A stretch of DNA of 35,366 nt from Acidimicrobiia bacterium. Its GTDB lineage: Bacteria; Acidobacteriota; Terriglobia; Bryobacterales; Bryobacteraceae. Below the pieces are notes generated by a model, which was not told the origin of the DNA, made no database searches, and saw only the letters and a list, made by a program, of their open reading frames with translations. The translations under genes were made by a program, and so were the position numbers. The stretch covers positions 1 to 35,366 of the forward strand of contig VFZE01000053.1 in NCBI GenBank assembly GCA_016871315.1, given 5' to 3'. This document shows positions 1 through 9,150 of this stretch, one piece after another; position 1 is the stretch's first letter; the number at the start of each line of letters is the position of its first letter.

Positions 1-1
1 C

Positions 2-1048
2 AAGCAGGGGGTTCCGCAAACTGCCTGCATCATGTGCGGGGAGTGCGACATCGGCTGCAACTACCACGCCAAGAACACGCTCGATCTGAATTACCTAGCC
101 CGCGCACAGGCCGCCGGGGCCACCATCCACACCCACGCCGAGGTCACCTCCATAGAGCCCGGCTACCGCGTCTCCTACTGCGATCCCGCCGATCCTTCCC
201 GCACGGAAACTATCGACGCCTCGCGCGTGATCCTCGCGGCCGGTTCCCTGGGCTCGACAAAAATGCTGCTGCGCATGAAGCAGGCAGGCCTTCTGCCGAT
301 GGTCAGCAAGGCGCTGGGAACACGCTGGAGCGGCAATGGCGATCTGCTCGGATTCTCCTTCGACAGCGCCGAGGAGCTATACCCGACGCAAGGCCCGGTC
401 ATCACGAGCGCGGTTCGATTCTTCCACGCAGCGTATCCCGATGGATTTCCGCACGGCCTCTTTGTGGAAGACGCCGGCATCCCGAATCTACTCGCCTGGT
501 ACATCGCCGGAATGGCACCCTCCTCCGGCACTTTCCTGCGCGGCTTGAAGGGCGTCCTCGACTACGCGAAGGGTTTCTTCGCGGAGCGCCAGCCGAATCT
601 CGGCGACGAACTTGGCCCGCTGCTGTTTCACGACAGCCGCCTGGTCACGCGCGCGATGATCTTTCTCGGCATGGGCCGCGACCGCTCGACCGGCATCTTT
701 TCACTCCAGTCCGATGGCGATCTTCAGCTCGACTGGGACGTGGGTCCTAGCAAACTCCACTTTGACCGCATGGTGGATGCGATGCGCCGCCTCACTTCGC
801 AGCTGAAGGGGGAGTTCGTGGAAAACCCGCTCAGCATCCTGAATAAGTACATCTCCGTTCATCCACTCGGCGGTTGCCCGATGGGCGACACGCCCGGCGA
901 AGGCGTCGTTGACGCGCGCAGCGGAGAAGTTTTTGGCTACCCCGGTCTTTACGTTGCCGATGGGAGCATCATCCCCACCGCGGTCGGACCTAATCCTTCA
1001 CTGACCATTGCCGCACTGGCGGAGATCTTCGCCGAGCGGTTTTCCTAA
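2..1048 (+). CDS. GMC-family (cholesterol-oxidase-like) oxidoreductase, 5' partial
   Basis: FAD-dependent oxidoreductase of the glucose-methanol-choline family. The reading frame is open from the first bases, so the N-terminal FAD-binding GxGxxG part lies outside the window; the ATG at 32 is internal, not the start. Visible family features are a CGxCDxGC..AK.TLD.NYL block at the beginning, an ILAAGSLGSTK segment (FAD domain), and a C-terminal HPLGGCPMGD block followed by GLYVADGSIIPTAVGPNPSLTI, which carries the active-site His/Asn region of GMC enzymes. Four cysteines at codons 26, 35, 44 and 56 are spaced C-x2-C-x2-C-x3-C. The substrate cannot be told; sterol-like or other hydrophobic alcohols are typical. 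It is the first of five closely spaced plus-strand genes (12 bases to the next). Family call is firm, substrate unknown. Confidence 0.9.
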   Translation, partial: KQGVPQTACIMCGECDIGCNYHAKNTLDLNYLARAQAAGATIHTHAEVTSIEPGYRVSYCDPADPSRTETIDASRVILAAGSLGSTKMLLRMKQAGLLPMVSKALGTRWSGNGDLLGFSFDSAEELYPTQGPVITSAVRFFHAAYPDGFPHGLFVEDAGIPNLLAWYIAGMAPSSGTFLRGLKGVLDYAKGFFAERQPNLGDELGPLLFHDSRLVTRAMIFLGMGRDRSTGIFSLQSDGDLQLDWDVGPSKLHFDRMVDAMRRLTSQLKGEFVENPLSILNKYISVHPLGGCPMGDTPGEGVVDARSGEVFGYPGLYVADGSIIPTAVGPNPSLTIAALAEIFAERFS

Positions 1049-1060
1049 AAGGAGCCCGAG

Positions 1061-2179
1061 ATGGAACTGCTGCGATCCTTCATTCCACTGCCGCGGATCG
1101 TGTTCCGCGCCCTGTGCCTCATCACGGCGCTGGCCAACGCGGGCGGCAACCTGTTTCTGTTGCTCTTTTACCGGCCGCTGTTTGAGCTGCTTGGCGTCCC
1201 GATGCCCGCCGATCTTTACGCTTTCACGGCTGTCTCCGGCTTCTCCTTCACCGTCGGGGTGCTTGCGTTCCTCGTGTTCCTGGAGCCGGAAGCCAACAAA
1301 AGCCTGCTCATCGTCGGCGCGCTAGGCAAGGCGATCTACGCATTCTTCACGTTCTACTTCTACGTTTTTCACGGGATTCACTGGTTTTACCTGACCTTCG
1401 GAGTGTGGGATGCGGTCTATTCGGTGATCTTCACGCTGTTCCTCATCCAACTGCTCTCTCCGGATTTGACCTATCTCAACTCCGGCGATGTGTTCACGGG
1501 TCTTGCGCGTCTGCCGACCAACAAAGCGCTGCTTCTGGGTTTCTCCCTGACGGATCAGGGACGCAAAGGCTTGGAGCATATTGCCAAGGGTCTCCGCAGC
1601 AAGGGCTATACCGCAGACATCCGGTACGTCAAACCGGTCGAAAGCTTCTTCCGCTTCCCGATGTCGCTTCTCGATTTCGTGCGCATGATCTCACGCGCGT
1701 TCCTTCGGATCCCCGCGCGCATTCATCCGCTCGGCATCCCCGCCGATCACGACTACGACCTGATCATCGTCGAATCGCAGACCTGGATGGTTGGCATGAC
1801 GGCGCCCGTGGAAGCGATTTTCCAGGATCCCGCCAACGCCGGCATTTTCGCCGGCCGCGACGCCGCCGCGCTCAACGTCGCACGGGGCGCATGGCGCCGC
1901 AGCCAGGCGATGATCGTGCGCTGGCTCCAGCGGCGCGGCGGCAACGTCGTCGGGGCGCGGGCGTTTACTCATGTAGGCTGGGAGCCCTCGCGTTTGTTCT
2001 CTCTGTGGTTCTATCTCATCTTCCGCAAGGCCGGCGTGCCGAAGATTCTCGACGGCTTTGTGCAGAAACACTACGGCATATCGGAGGAGGCGCTGGCCGA
2101 ATGCGTCCAGTTCGGGGAAGACCTCGCGATGAGAAAACGTCTCGGTGTTCCTGCGCGCGCCGCCGGTGTTCCACAATGA
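1061..2179 (+). CDS. Membrane protein with C-terminal flavodoxin-like domain
   Basis: A 372-residue protein with two parts. Residues ~14-132 hold four hydrophobic segments (about 14-37, 52-74, 82-104 and 109-132), so this half is membrane-embedded. Residues ~155-340 look like a soluble alpha/beta domain of flavodoxin type: a strand followed by GFSLTDQG (possible phosphate-binding loop), then YDLIIVESQTWMVGMTAPVEAIF and a later helix-strand pair. Single-domain flavodoxin-like relatives often sit beside lipid or pigment genes, but I do not recognise this combination. The start follows a good AGGAG site about 10 bases upstream. Placed directly behind the GMC oxidoreductase, it could serve as an electron-transfer partner; that is inference. 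Flavin binding is not proven by the residues seen. Confidence 0.75.
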   Translation: MELLRSFIPLPRIVFRALCLITALANAGGNLFLLLFYRPLFELLGVPMPADLYAFTAVSGFSFTVGVLAFLVFLEPEANKSLLIVGALGKAIYAFFTFYFYVFHGIHWFYLTFGVWDAVYSVIFTLFLIQLLSPDLTYLNSGDVFTGLARLPTNKALLLGFSLTDQGRKGLEHIAKGLRSKGYTADIRYVKPVESFFRFPMSLLDFVRMISRAFLRIPARIHPLGIPADHDYDLIIVESQTWMVGMTAPVEAIFQDPANAGIFAGRDAAALNVARGAWRRSQAMIVRWLQRRGGNVVGARAFTHVGWEPSRLFSLWFYLIFRKAGVPKILDGFVQKHYGISEEALAECVQFGEDLAMRKRLGVPARAAGVPQ

Positions 2180-2190
2180 ACTGATAGGTC

Positions 2191-4725
2191 ATGGAGACAC
2201 TCGGCCACTACAAGATCCTCAAGAAGCTCGGCTCCGGCGGCATGGGCGAAGTCTACCTCGCGCAGGACCAGGTGCTCGGGCGGCGCGTCGCCGTCAAGAC
2301 CATCCGCTCCGGCGCTTCGCAGGACTCGGTCGCCTCGGCGCGCTTTTTACGGGAAGCGCGCAGCATCGCCGCCCTGAATCACCCTAACATCGCCGTGATC
2401 TACGAAGTGGGTTGGTCCGACGACGGCCCGTTTCTCGTCATGGAATACATCGATGGCAGGAACCTTCGCGAGGTGCTCTCCGCCGGCCGGCTCCCCGAGG
2501 AAACTGTGCTGCGCTACGCCCTCGCGATGGCATCCGCCCTCGAGCATGCGCACGGCAACGGCATCATCCACCGCGACATCAAGCCGGCCAACATCGTCAT
2601 CACCGCCGGGGACCATCTCAAACTCCTCGACTTTGGACTCGCCAAGGTTCTCCAGGGTGAAACCAACGAGGATGAAACGTTGTCGCAGCTCACACAGGCC
2701 GGCATGATTGTCGGCACGCCGCAATATCTTCCGCCGGAAATCCTCACCGGCGCACAGTCCGGCATCCGTGGCGACATTTACAGCCTCGGCGTGGTCCTTT
2801 ACGAAATGAGCTGCGGCCAGCCGCCGTACTCGGGCTTGACCGGCCATGCGCTCACGACGGCCATTCTCCGCGGCGCCGCACCGCCACTGGCTTCGCGCAA
2901 TCCCGGCGTTTCGCGCACTCTCCAGAACATCATTGCGCGGTGCATGGCGCTAAGTCCCGATGACCGATTCCTTACCGCGGGCGATCTGGCGCACGCGCTT
3001 CGCCCCCAGGAGTCGTCCAGATCATCGATCAGCCCGCAGGCCGTCTCCGTCACTCCGCTCGTCGGAGTACTGGATTTTCAGAACGTTTCAGGCGATCCTT
3101 CCGTGGACTGGCTTGGCACGGGCCTAGCCGAAACTCTCACCGCCGATCTCAACAAGCTGAAGCAGGTTCGCGTTGTCAGCCGCGAGCGGATTCAGGGTGC
3201 TTTCCGCCGCGGCGCCGATTCTTCCCATCTTGCCGAGATCGGCAGACGGCTTGGCGCACGCTGGCTCATTCACGGCAGTTTTCAGCGGGCGGGCAACCGC
3301 CTGCGCATCACGCCCCAGGTGCTTGATATCTCCACCGACGAAGTTGTCGCCTCGACCAAGGTCGATGGCAACTTTGACGATATCTTCGAGCTGCAGGATC
3401 GCGTCGTGCGGGACCTCATGGCTGTGCTCGAAGTCGATCTGAACACCAGCACGCTGCGCAACATCGCGCTGCCGGAGACCAGACTCCTCGATGCCTATGA
3501 AGCATACGCGCTCGGGCGCAAGAAAGCCTACGAGTTAAGCAAGGAATCGCTCGAGCTGGCCCGGCAGTACTTCGAGCGCGCCGTTGCGCTGGATCCCAAC
3601 TACGCCGTCGCCTTCTCCGCCCTTGGCGGCGTTTACGCGATGCGCTTCATTCACCGCACGGACCCGGAGGATCTCGCCAACGCCGTCACCCACCTCGAAC
3701 GCGCCCTCGAACTCGACAAGGAGCTGGGGGAACCCTATCCTTGGCTTTGCTACATCTACGCGCGCCAGGGCAAGCTGGAACTCGCCGAGACGATGGGACG
3801 CCGCGGCACGCAGCTTCAAGGGGACATCGTCCGCTCCTACTACCTGCTTGGCGTCACCTACCTCATCATCGCCGAGACCGATTCGCAGGCCGTCCCAAAG
3901 GCCATTTCCTGTTTTGAGAAGGCCATCGCCATCGACACACGGTGGGAGCCGGCCTGGATGTTTCTCGGATGGATTGCCGCTACCGCGGGAGCTTATGAAG
4001 CCGGCAACTTCTATCTCGATAACGCCCGCGAGCTGCTTCAAACGCGCCGCGCCTCCGGATGGGTGCCCGGCGCGGAAACCGCCTGGAGCACTCTTCTGCT
4101 GAAACAGAAGCGGTATGAAGAGGCTGAGCAAGCCTATCAGTTTGCCCTCGGTTTTCTGCAAACCACGGACCACATCTTCCGCGAACCGATCATGGCACTG
4201 GCCGCCTGCGGCCTCGGCGACGTGCAACTGCGGCGTTCGCGGCCCGCCGATGCTCTCGGCGCCTATCGCCGCGCGCTGCATCTGACCAAAGAGTTTCCCC
4301 GCATGCTGGGTGTTCAGCGCGTCAGGCTGCGCGCTCAGCTCGGCATGGCCGCCGCCGCGGCGGCCGAGGGGAGCCACGGATACGCGGTGGAACTGATGCG
4401 CGAGGTTCCCGCCGCTCTTGTTGAGTCCTCGGAGCAGCCTCACACCTGGATGTGGGAAGCCTCGATCGCGCAGTTATTCTACGCCGCCGCCGTCGCCGCA
4501 CTCCGCTGCCTGGACCCGGACCGCGCGTTGGACCATCTGGAAGCGGCCGTGAAGCACGGCTGGTGCGATCCGTTTTGGCCGGCCGCGGATCCCGAACTCA
4601 GTTCCCTACATCACACTCCCCGGTTTGTCGAATGGCTGAAATCGGTTCGCAGCCTGCCGCCGCCGCAGATGCCACAAATTCAGAAATCTTCCCAATCCAT
4701 GGCTGCATTCCCACTCCAGAGGTGA
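2191..4725 (+). CDS. Ser/Thr protein kinase with TolB-like and TPR domains
   Basis: An 844-residue Hanks-type kinase fusion. Kinase domain ~7-270: glycine loop GSGGMGEV at 14-21, catalytic Lys36, helix-C Glu55, HRDIKPAN at 127-134 (Asp129, Asn134) and DFG at 147-149, so it should be active. Residues ~286-425 match the TolB-N/FlgO-like domain often found between kinase or HTH domains and TPRs (VGVLDFQNVSGDP, later LGARWLIHGSF). Residues ~430-830 are helical TPR repeats. No transmembrane segment separates the parts, unlike many bacterial receptor kinases, so it is probably cytosolic and gets its signal from a TPR-bound partner. It starts 11 bases after the membrane-flavodoxin gene and ends 5 bases before the next start, consistent with one operon. 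Its substrate is unknown; the flanking membrane proteins are candidates. Confidence 0.93.
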   Translation: METLGHYKILKKLGSGGMGEVYLAQDQVLGRRVAVKTIRSGASQDSVASARFLREARSIAALNHPNIAVIYEVGWSDDGPFLVMEYIDGRNLREVLSAGRLPEETVLRYALAMASALEHAHGNGIIHRDIKPANIVITAGDHLKLLDFGLAKVLQGETNEDETLSQLTQAGMIVGTPQYLPPEILTGAQSGIRGDIYSLGVVLYEMSCGQPPYSGLTGHALTTAILRGAAPPLASRNPGVSRTLQNIIARCMALSPDDRFLTAGDLAHALRPQESSRSSISPQAVSVTPLVGVLDFQNVSGDPSVDWLGTGLAETLTADLNKLKQVRVVSRERIQGAFRRGADSSHLAEIGRRLGARWLIHGSFQRAGNRLRITPQVLDISTDEVVASTKVDGNFDDIFELQDRVVRDLMAVLEVDLNTSTLRNIALPETRLLDAYEAYALGRKKAYELSKESLELARQYFERAVALDPNYAVAFSALGGVYAMRFIHRTDPEDLANAVTHLERALELDKELGEPYPWLCYIYARQGKLELAETMGRRGTQLQGDIVRSYYLLGVTYLIIAETDSQAVPKAISCFEKAIAIDTRWEPAWMFLGWIAATAGAYEAGNFYLDNARELLQTRRASGWVPGAETAWSTLLLKQKRYEEAEQAYQFALGFLQTTDHIFREPIMALAACGLGDVQLRRSRPADALGAYRRALHLTKEFPRMLGVQRVRLRAQLGMAAAAAAEGSHGYAVELMREVPAALVESSEQPHTWMWEASIAQLFYAAAVAALRCLDPDRALDHLEAAVKHGWCDPFWPAADPELSSLHHTPRFVEWLKSVRSLPPPQMPQIQKSSQSMAAFPLQR

Positions 4726-4730
4726 ACCTG

Positions 4731-5183
4731 ATGAGCGCTGACGATCTCATTGGCCGGTCCAGATGGATTACCGGGCCCCTGTGTCTGTTCGATATCGGGC
4801 TAGGTATTCTCGCCGCTTTTTTCCCCACCGCATATATGGAACTGATTCAGCCGGCTGCCGCCAGCGATCCTTCCTATCTGCTCCGCCGCACCGGCACGCT
4901 CTGGATCTGTTTTGCCGTGATTGAAGGCATTGCCTTCTTCAAGTCAGCGCGGTTCCCGGAATGGATTCTGCTTGTCGCGGCCATGCGCCTGATCGATGTC
5001 CCTGCTGACCTGGTCTATCGTTTCACCGATCCCTCGCTCGATGCGTTCGGGAAATTCGACCTGATCTTTGCCCCCGCGTTCAATACAATCGCCGGCTCAG
5101 TGCTGGCTACCTGGTACCTCAAAATCCGGAAAACCTCCCGGCCGATGCTCGCGAAAGGAGCCGCACATGGAAGTCATTCTTAA
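4731..5183 (+). CDS. Small four-helix membrane protein, unknown function
   Basis: A 150-residue protein with four hydrophobic segments: about 12-32, 52-70, 77-96 and 112-132. The frame is open further upstream, but that stretch lies inside the kinase gene. The ATG at 4731 is chosen because AGGTGA precedes it, partly made by the kinase stop codon, and because a membrane helix follows almost at once. No catalytic motif is recognised. The gene begins 5 bases after the kinase and its end overlaps the following gene by 17 bases, so the three are probably translated together. A role as a partner or target of the kinase is only a guess from position. Confidence 0.7.
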   Translation: MSADDLIGRSRWITGPLCLFDIGLGILAAFFPTAYMELIQPAAASDPSYLLRRTGTLWICFAVIEGIAFFKSARFPEWILLVAAMRLIDVPADLVYRFTDPSLDAFGKFDLIFAPAFNTIAGSVLATWYLKIRKTSRPMLAKGAAHGSHS

Positions 5184-5607
5184 GTTCCTCGAAGGCATCA
5201 ACACCGGCCCGCTCTGGGCGATTCTTGATCTGCTCAGCTTTGACCCCGCGCGCCTGGCTGCATCGCTCATCCTTTTGGCCGCCGTGATGACGGCGAACGA
5301 CCTGATCCGCACCGCCCTTATGGTGCAGATGACGCGCTCTGTGGCCACGCACGCGATCATCGACACCCTGACGCTGTGGCCCGGCATCATGCTCGGTTTT
5401 CTGCTTCTCTATGCCGCGCGGGTACACCCGGACCGTGTTTGGATCAATCTCGGACTGGCTCTTGGTCTTTATGTGTTCTGGATTCTCGGCGGAGTCCTGA
5501 CAAAGCTCAGCCGGCCCGACACCGAAGGCACCGACATCGGCTGGATCTCGCACGGGGCCATCATCACGGTGGGGCTCGGCCTCATCGGAGTGGTAATTCG
5601 CGCCTGA
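5167..5607 (+). CDS. Small multi-pass membrane protein, unknown function
   Basis: A 146-residue protein with four predicted membrane helices (roughly 26-50, 66-84, 92-112 and 124-145) and short loops; a soluble turn rich in charged residues (SRPDTEGTD) precedes the last helix. The ATG at 5167 has a strong AAAGGAG site at 5154-5160, which outweighs the longer open frame upstream that runs through the preceding gene. It overlaps the end of the previous gene by 17 bases, suggesting translational coupling. No family was recognised. It closes the plus-strand group that starts with the GMC oxidoreductase; the next gene is convergent and ends 46 bases away. Confidence 0.7.
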   Translation: MEVILKFLEGINTGPLWAILDLLSFDPARLAASLILLAAVMTANDLIRTALMVQMTRSVATHAIIDTLTLWPGIMLGFLLLYAARVHPDRVWINLGLALGLYVFWILGGVLTKLSRPDTEGTDIGWISHGAIITVGLGLIGVVIRA

Positions 5608-5653
5608 CAGCCGTGAGCTTATCTTGCATCCGAAACACCGCTGTTCCTCAGAA

Positions 5654-8600
5654 TCAGAAATAGAGCCGCAGTGAAAACTGAATCTGCCGGGGGTTACGGG
5701 CCACGGTGAATTCACCAAGCCTGGGATTAACTTGGTTCCCCTGCGGGTCGAACCGCGCTCCTGTGTCCAACCCGGAGAATTGGGTGTGGTTGAAAGCGTT
5801 GTAAAACTCCGCACGGAACTGGAGGCGAACCGCCTCGCCACGAATGGGGAAGTTCTTGAAGACGGCGATGTCCCAGTTGTTGATTCCGGGTCCGCGCAGG
5901 ATGTTCTTCGCCGCGGTTCCAATCGTGCCCACCGGCGGTAGCCGGAACACATTCGTCCTGAAATTGCTGGAGAATGTACGTTCTCCCTTCGCCAGGACGG
6001 GATTGCCTGTCACCACGATCCGCGCCCCATCCGTCGGCGATCCCGTGATGTCCACTGGTGTCGTAGTCGAGAAGCCGACCCCCAGCGGCTGACCCGACAC
6101 AAAACTCGTGATACCCGATACTTGCCAGTGATTCACCAACTGGCCCGCCGTGCCGCGCAACCTTGTGCGCGGTGAATCCCACAACCAGTTCAGTTTCAGA
6201 ACGTGCGTTCTGTCGAACGATGCCAGGCCGTAGTTCCACACGCGGACGGGAACGAGCACCGAAACTCCATCCGTGTCGTTGTCGTTGAAATCGAGCGCCT
6301 TCGACCAAGTCCAGGAAGCACCGAATTGCAGCCCCTGTGTGAATCTGCGGTTCGCGGTCACCTGCAACGAGTGATAGTTGGAGGAGGAAGCCCACTCCCG
6401 TATGTTGATGTTGTTGTACCCGGTGAACGGCCGCAGAAAGGCCTGGGGAAGGGGGACATTGTTGGCGGTAGTGTCGCGGTTTCTGGGATCGAAATTCGAC
6501 CCGAACGGAATGCTGTTGATGTTGCGTTGCCACATCAGGTGACGTGCGAGGGAACCGGAATAACCTACGTCCACAACGGTTCCAAAGCCAACCTTCTGCT
6601 GAACCGACAGACTGAAGTTCATCACCGTCGGCACATGACCGGCTCGATCGAGGCCGAGAACATTCTGCGGACTGAGCAACCCGGAGGAAGAGAGCAGCGT
6701 GGCAAGCGTCCCGAAGGTGATCACCGGGTTTTCCACGAGGGGAGCCTGGGTTGTAAATGGATTTAGAACCGCGTCGAGATTCTGGCGGTTGTAGAACAAG
6801 CCGAAGCCCCCCCGCAGCGCGCTGCTTCCGTTCCCCAACAGATCCCAGGCGAATCCGAGGCGGGGACCGAAATGCACACCCCGGTTCTCGATCAAAGAGC
6901 GCGGATATCCGGTTTCCTGGGCCGCTACCACGAGTCCATTAGCTGCATCGCCGGTGCCGGGCGCAATCGCTCCGATCAGCGATGCCGGATAAGTTTCCCC
7001 GGTCACCGGATGCGCGCCGACGCGGCGGCCGGCGACGATACGAGGTTCGACGAGCCGCACCTGGCGCTGCGCCGAGAATCTATCGAGCACGAAGCCGGAG
7101 ACCAGGTTGTCCTTCTCAAAGAGCGGAAGCACCATGGCGAATCGGAGCCCGTAGTCGAGTGTGAACCGGCGGGTGACTTTCCAGTTGTCCTGAACGAACC
7201 ACTCGATGTTGCTGAGGCGGAAATGGAGGAACGGGCGATTCGAGGCCTCGGTATAGGAGTTGAAAACTCCGAGCGCGGCGTTTGAATACGCGTAACCGGT
7301 GTCGAGCGGGTTGTTGACGTTGCGGCCAAAATCGATATTTCCGTTGAAGTTGACGGCGTTGGCCGCGTTGCGCCAGATTCGATCCGCATAGATGCCAGCC
7401 TTGAAATTATGACCAGTGAAGGTCTTGCTCACGTTATTGGTCACGCTGAAGGAGTCGTGCGTGGTCCGCAACGGAAAACGCCCTTCGATGGTCAGGTTGG
7501 CGGGCTGTGTAACGCCGCCGAAGGTGGCGTTGGGGATCATGCCAAGCGGGTTGCTGGAAGGATTAAACTGTCCGAGGCGGTAGCCAACCGTCTGGGCTTG
7601 GTTGCGCCGCACCTCCTCTGGGTTGACTACGTCATCGGCGGGGCGGCGGATGAAACCAACGGTCAGCTCATTGATGAGTGTCGGCGAGAAGATCCTCTGG
7701 TAGCGGAAGATGCCCGACCTGCCCTGGTTGTTGAAAGTCTTGCGCATTTGCGGCCAGTTAGTGCCGCCGGAAGAGGGAATCCCGATGGCGCCTTCCTGCA
7801 CATCGGAGTAGGTGGTAAAGTTGCCGAAGAGCAGGTTCCTGGAATTGAAGTTGTAGTCGATCTTGAGGGTCTCGGTGCGCTGCGGAGTATTGTTGTCGGT
7901 CTGGAACACGTAGTTGTAGCGGCCGAAGGAGACGCCGCGATCGAAGAAGTTGGGGGCCGGGAAGAACTTCAGCAGGGCGACGCCGTTCGGATCCAGCCTG
8001 GAAGCCGGCACACGGTTACCCGCGAATGGGGCATTGGCCACCGGATCCCGAACCGGAATCAGGCGGTTGTTCAGGTCCAGCGACTGCGAAAAGTCTCCAG
8101 CGCGCTCGGCCTCGGCCGGGACGGTGAGCTGCGCAATCGGACGGCTGATGCGCAGCGGCCAGTATTCCTGGGAGAAGAAGAAGAACAGCTTGTCACGGTT
8201 GCGATTGAACTTGCCCGGGATGTAAACGGGGCCTCCGACGTTGTAGTTCCACGTGTTGAACCGGTAGCGAGGCTTCACCACCCCCAGCCTGTTGTTGAAA
8301 AAGTTGTTGGCGTTGAACTGCTCATGGCGTTTGAAGTAGGAGCCGAGTCCGTGAAAATCCCTGCTGCCGGACTTGGTGACGATCTGGACGTTGGCACCGG
8401 ACATCCGGCCGTACTCGGCTTGGTAGTTTGACAGAAGGATTTTCACTTCCGCCACCGCGTCCTGGCTTACGCCGACCAGCACATTGAAGTTGTTGCCGAT
8501 GGCATTGAGCGACATGCCATCGAGCATGAAGGCGTTGGTGTTCCGGCGGTTGCCCTGCACGTAGATGTTGAAATTCCGGTCGGGGCCGTCGGAGTCGGCC

Positions 8601-9094
8601 AGGTCTACGACACCTGGCAGCAAGCTGAGCAGAGAGGCGACGTTACGTCCCTTGATCAAGAGGTTCTGCACCTGGTCCGAGGTCACCACACCGGACCGTT
8701 CCCCGCTCGCTGTCTGGACGGTCGCACCTTCTGCGGTCACCGTCACCCTTTCCGTGACGGTACCCACTTCGAGCACGATGTCTCCCAAGGGGAGCCTCTC
8801 CGATGCCGACAGGCGGATGGCTTGCCGTTCCGCGGTCTTGAAGCCGGCCATCGAGACGGCAACCTCGTAGGTTCCTGGCTGGAGGCTGAGGAACACAAAG
8901 TCACCTAGCTCATTGGATTTGGTTGCCCGGACGGCGCCTGTCGCTGGATGACGCAGGGAGATATCGGCGCCCGAGACGGCCAGCCCCGTTGCATCGCGAA
9001 CAGAGCCGCTGATGGAGCCGGTGATCGTCTGTGCTACGGCAAACTCCGGTAGCAACGCCAGGCTCAAAAGAACCGCAAAGAACAAGGTGCGCAT
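5654..9094 (-). CDS. TonB-dependent receptor, Oar-type (carboxypeptidase-regulatory-like N-terminus)
   Basis: A 1146-residue outer-membrane protein. Residues 1-21 form a signal peptide with an AVA|QT cleavage site. Residues ~24-105 are a carboxypeptidase-D regulatory-like beta domain (GSISGSVRDATGLAVSGADI). A plug domain follows at ~125-235 (GRNVASLLSLLPGVVDL, then LDGMSLN). The rest is a long beta-barrel ending in the C-terminal aromatic residue typical of outer-membrane proteins (SLRLYF). Such Oar-type receptors are greatly expanded in Acidobacteria and are thought to import or bind large ligands; the ligand here is unknown. It lies 56 bases behind the PHP-domain gene on the same strand and may be its transport partner. 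The ATG at 9094 is preceded by a purine-rich AAAGGCGG. Confidence 0.93.
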   Translation of the reverse strand: MRTLFFAVLLSLALLPEFAVAQTITGSISGSVRDATGLAVSGADISLRHPATGAVRATKSNELGDFVFLSLQPGTYEVAVSMAGFKTAERQAIRLSASERLPLGDIVLEVGTVTERVTVTAEGATVQTASGERSGVVTSDQVQNLLIKGRNVASLLSLLPGVVDLADSDGPDRNFNIYVQGNRRNTNAFMLDGMSLNAIGNNFNVLVGVSQDAVAEVKILLSNYQAEYGRMSGANVQIVTKSGSRDFHGLGSYFKRHEQFNANNFFNNRLGVVKPRYRFNTWNYNVGGPVYIPGKFNRNRDKLFFFFSQEYWPLRISRPIAQLTVPAEAERAGDFSQSLDLNNRLIPVRDPVANAPFAGNRVPASRLDPNGVALLKFFPAPNFFDRGVSFGRYNYVFQTDNNTPQRTETLKIDYNFNSRNLLFGNFTTYSDVQEGAIGIPSSGGTNWPQMRKTFNNQGRSGIFRYQRIFSPTLINELTVGFIRRPADDVVNPEEVRRNQAQTVGYRLGQFNPSSNPLGMIPNATFGGVTQPANLTIEGRFPLRTTHDSFSVTNNVSKTFTGHNFKAGIYADRIWRNAANAVNFNGNIDFGRNVNNPLDTGYAYSNAALGVFNSYTEASNRPFLHFRLSNIEWFVQDNWKVTRRFTLDYGLRFAMVLPLFEKDNLVSGFVLDRFSAQRQVRLVEPRIVAGRRVGAHPVTGETYPASLIGAIAPGTGDAANGLVVAAQETGYPRSLIENRGVHFGPRLGFAWDLLGNGSSALRGGFGLFYNRQNLDAVLNPFTTQAPLVENPVITFGTLATLLSSSGLLSPQNVLGLDRAGHVPTVMNFSLSVQQKVGFGTVVDVGYSGSLARHLMWQRNINSIPFGSNFDPRNRDTTANNVPLPQAFLRPFTGYNNINIREWASSSNYHSLQVTANRRFTQGLQFGASWTWSKALDFNDNDTDGVSVLVPVRVWNYGLASFDRTHVLKLNWLWDSPRTRLRGTAGQLVNHWQVSGITSFVSGQPLGVGFSTTTPVDITGSPTDGARIVVTGNPVLAKGERTFSSNFRTNVFRLPPVGTIGTAAKNILRGPGINNWDIAVFKNFPIRGEAVRLQFRAEFYNAFNHTQFSGLDTGARFDPQGNQVNPRLGEFTVARNPRQIQFSLRLYF

Positions 9095-9150
9095 ACAGAC
9101 CGCCTTTTGGCTGCGGTCAGCATATCAAAATGCCCGGCTGTTGGGCGGGT

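Noticed and set aside
9132-9146. GCCC...GGGC hairpin between the PHP gene and the receptor gene
   Set aside because: Only four pairs with a seven-base loop and no T-run; too weak to call a terminator.
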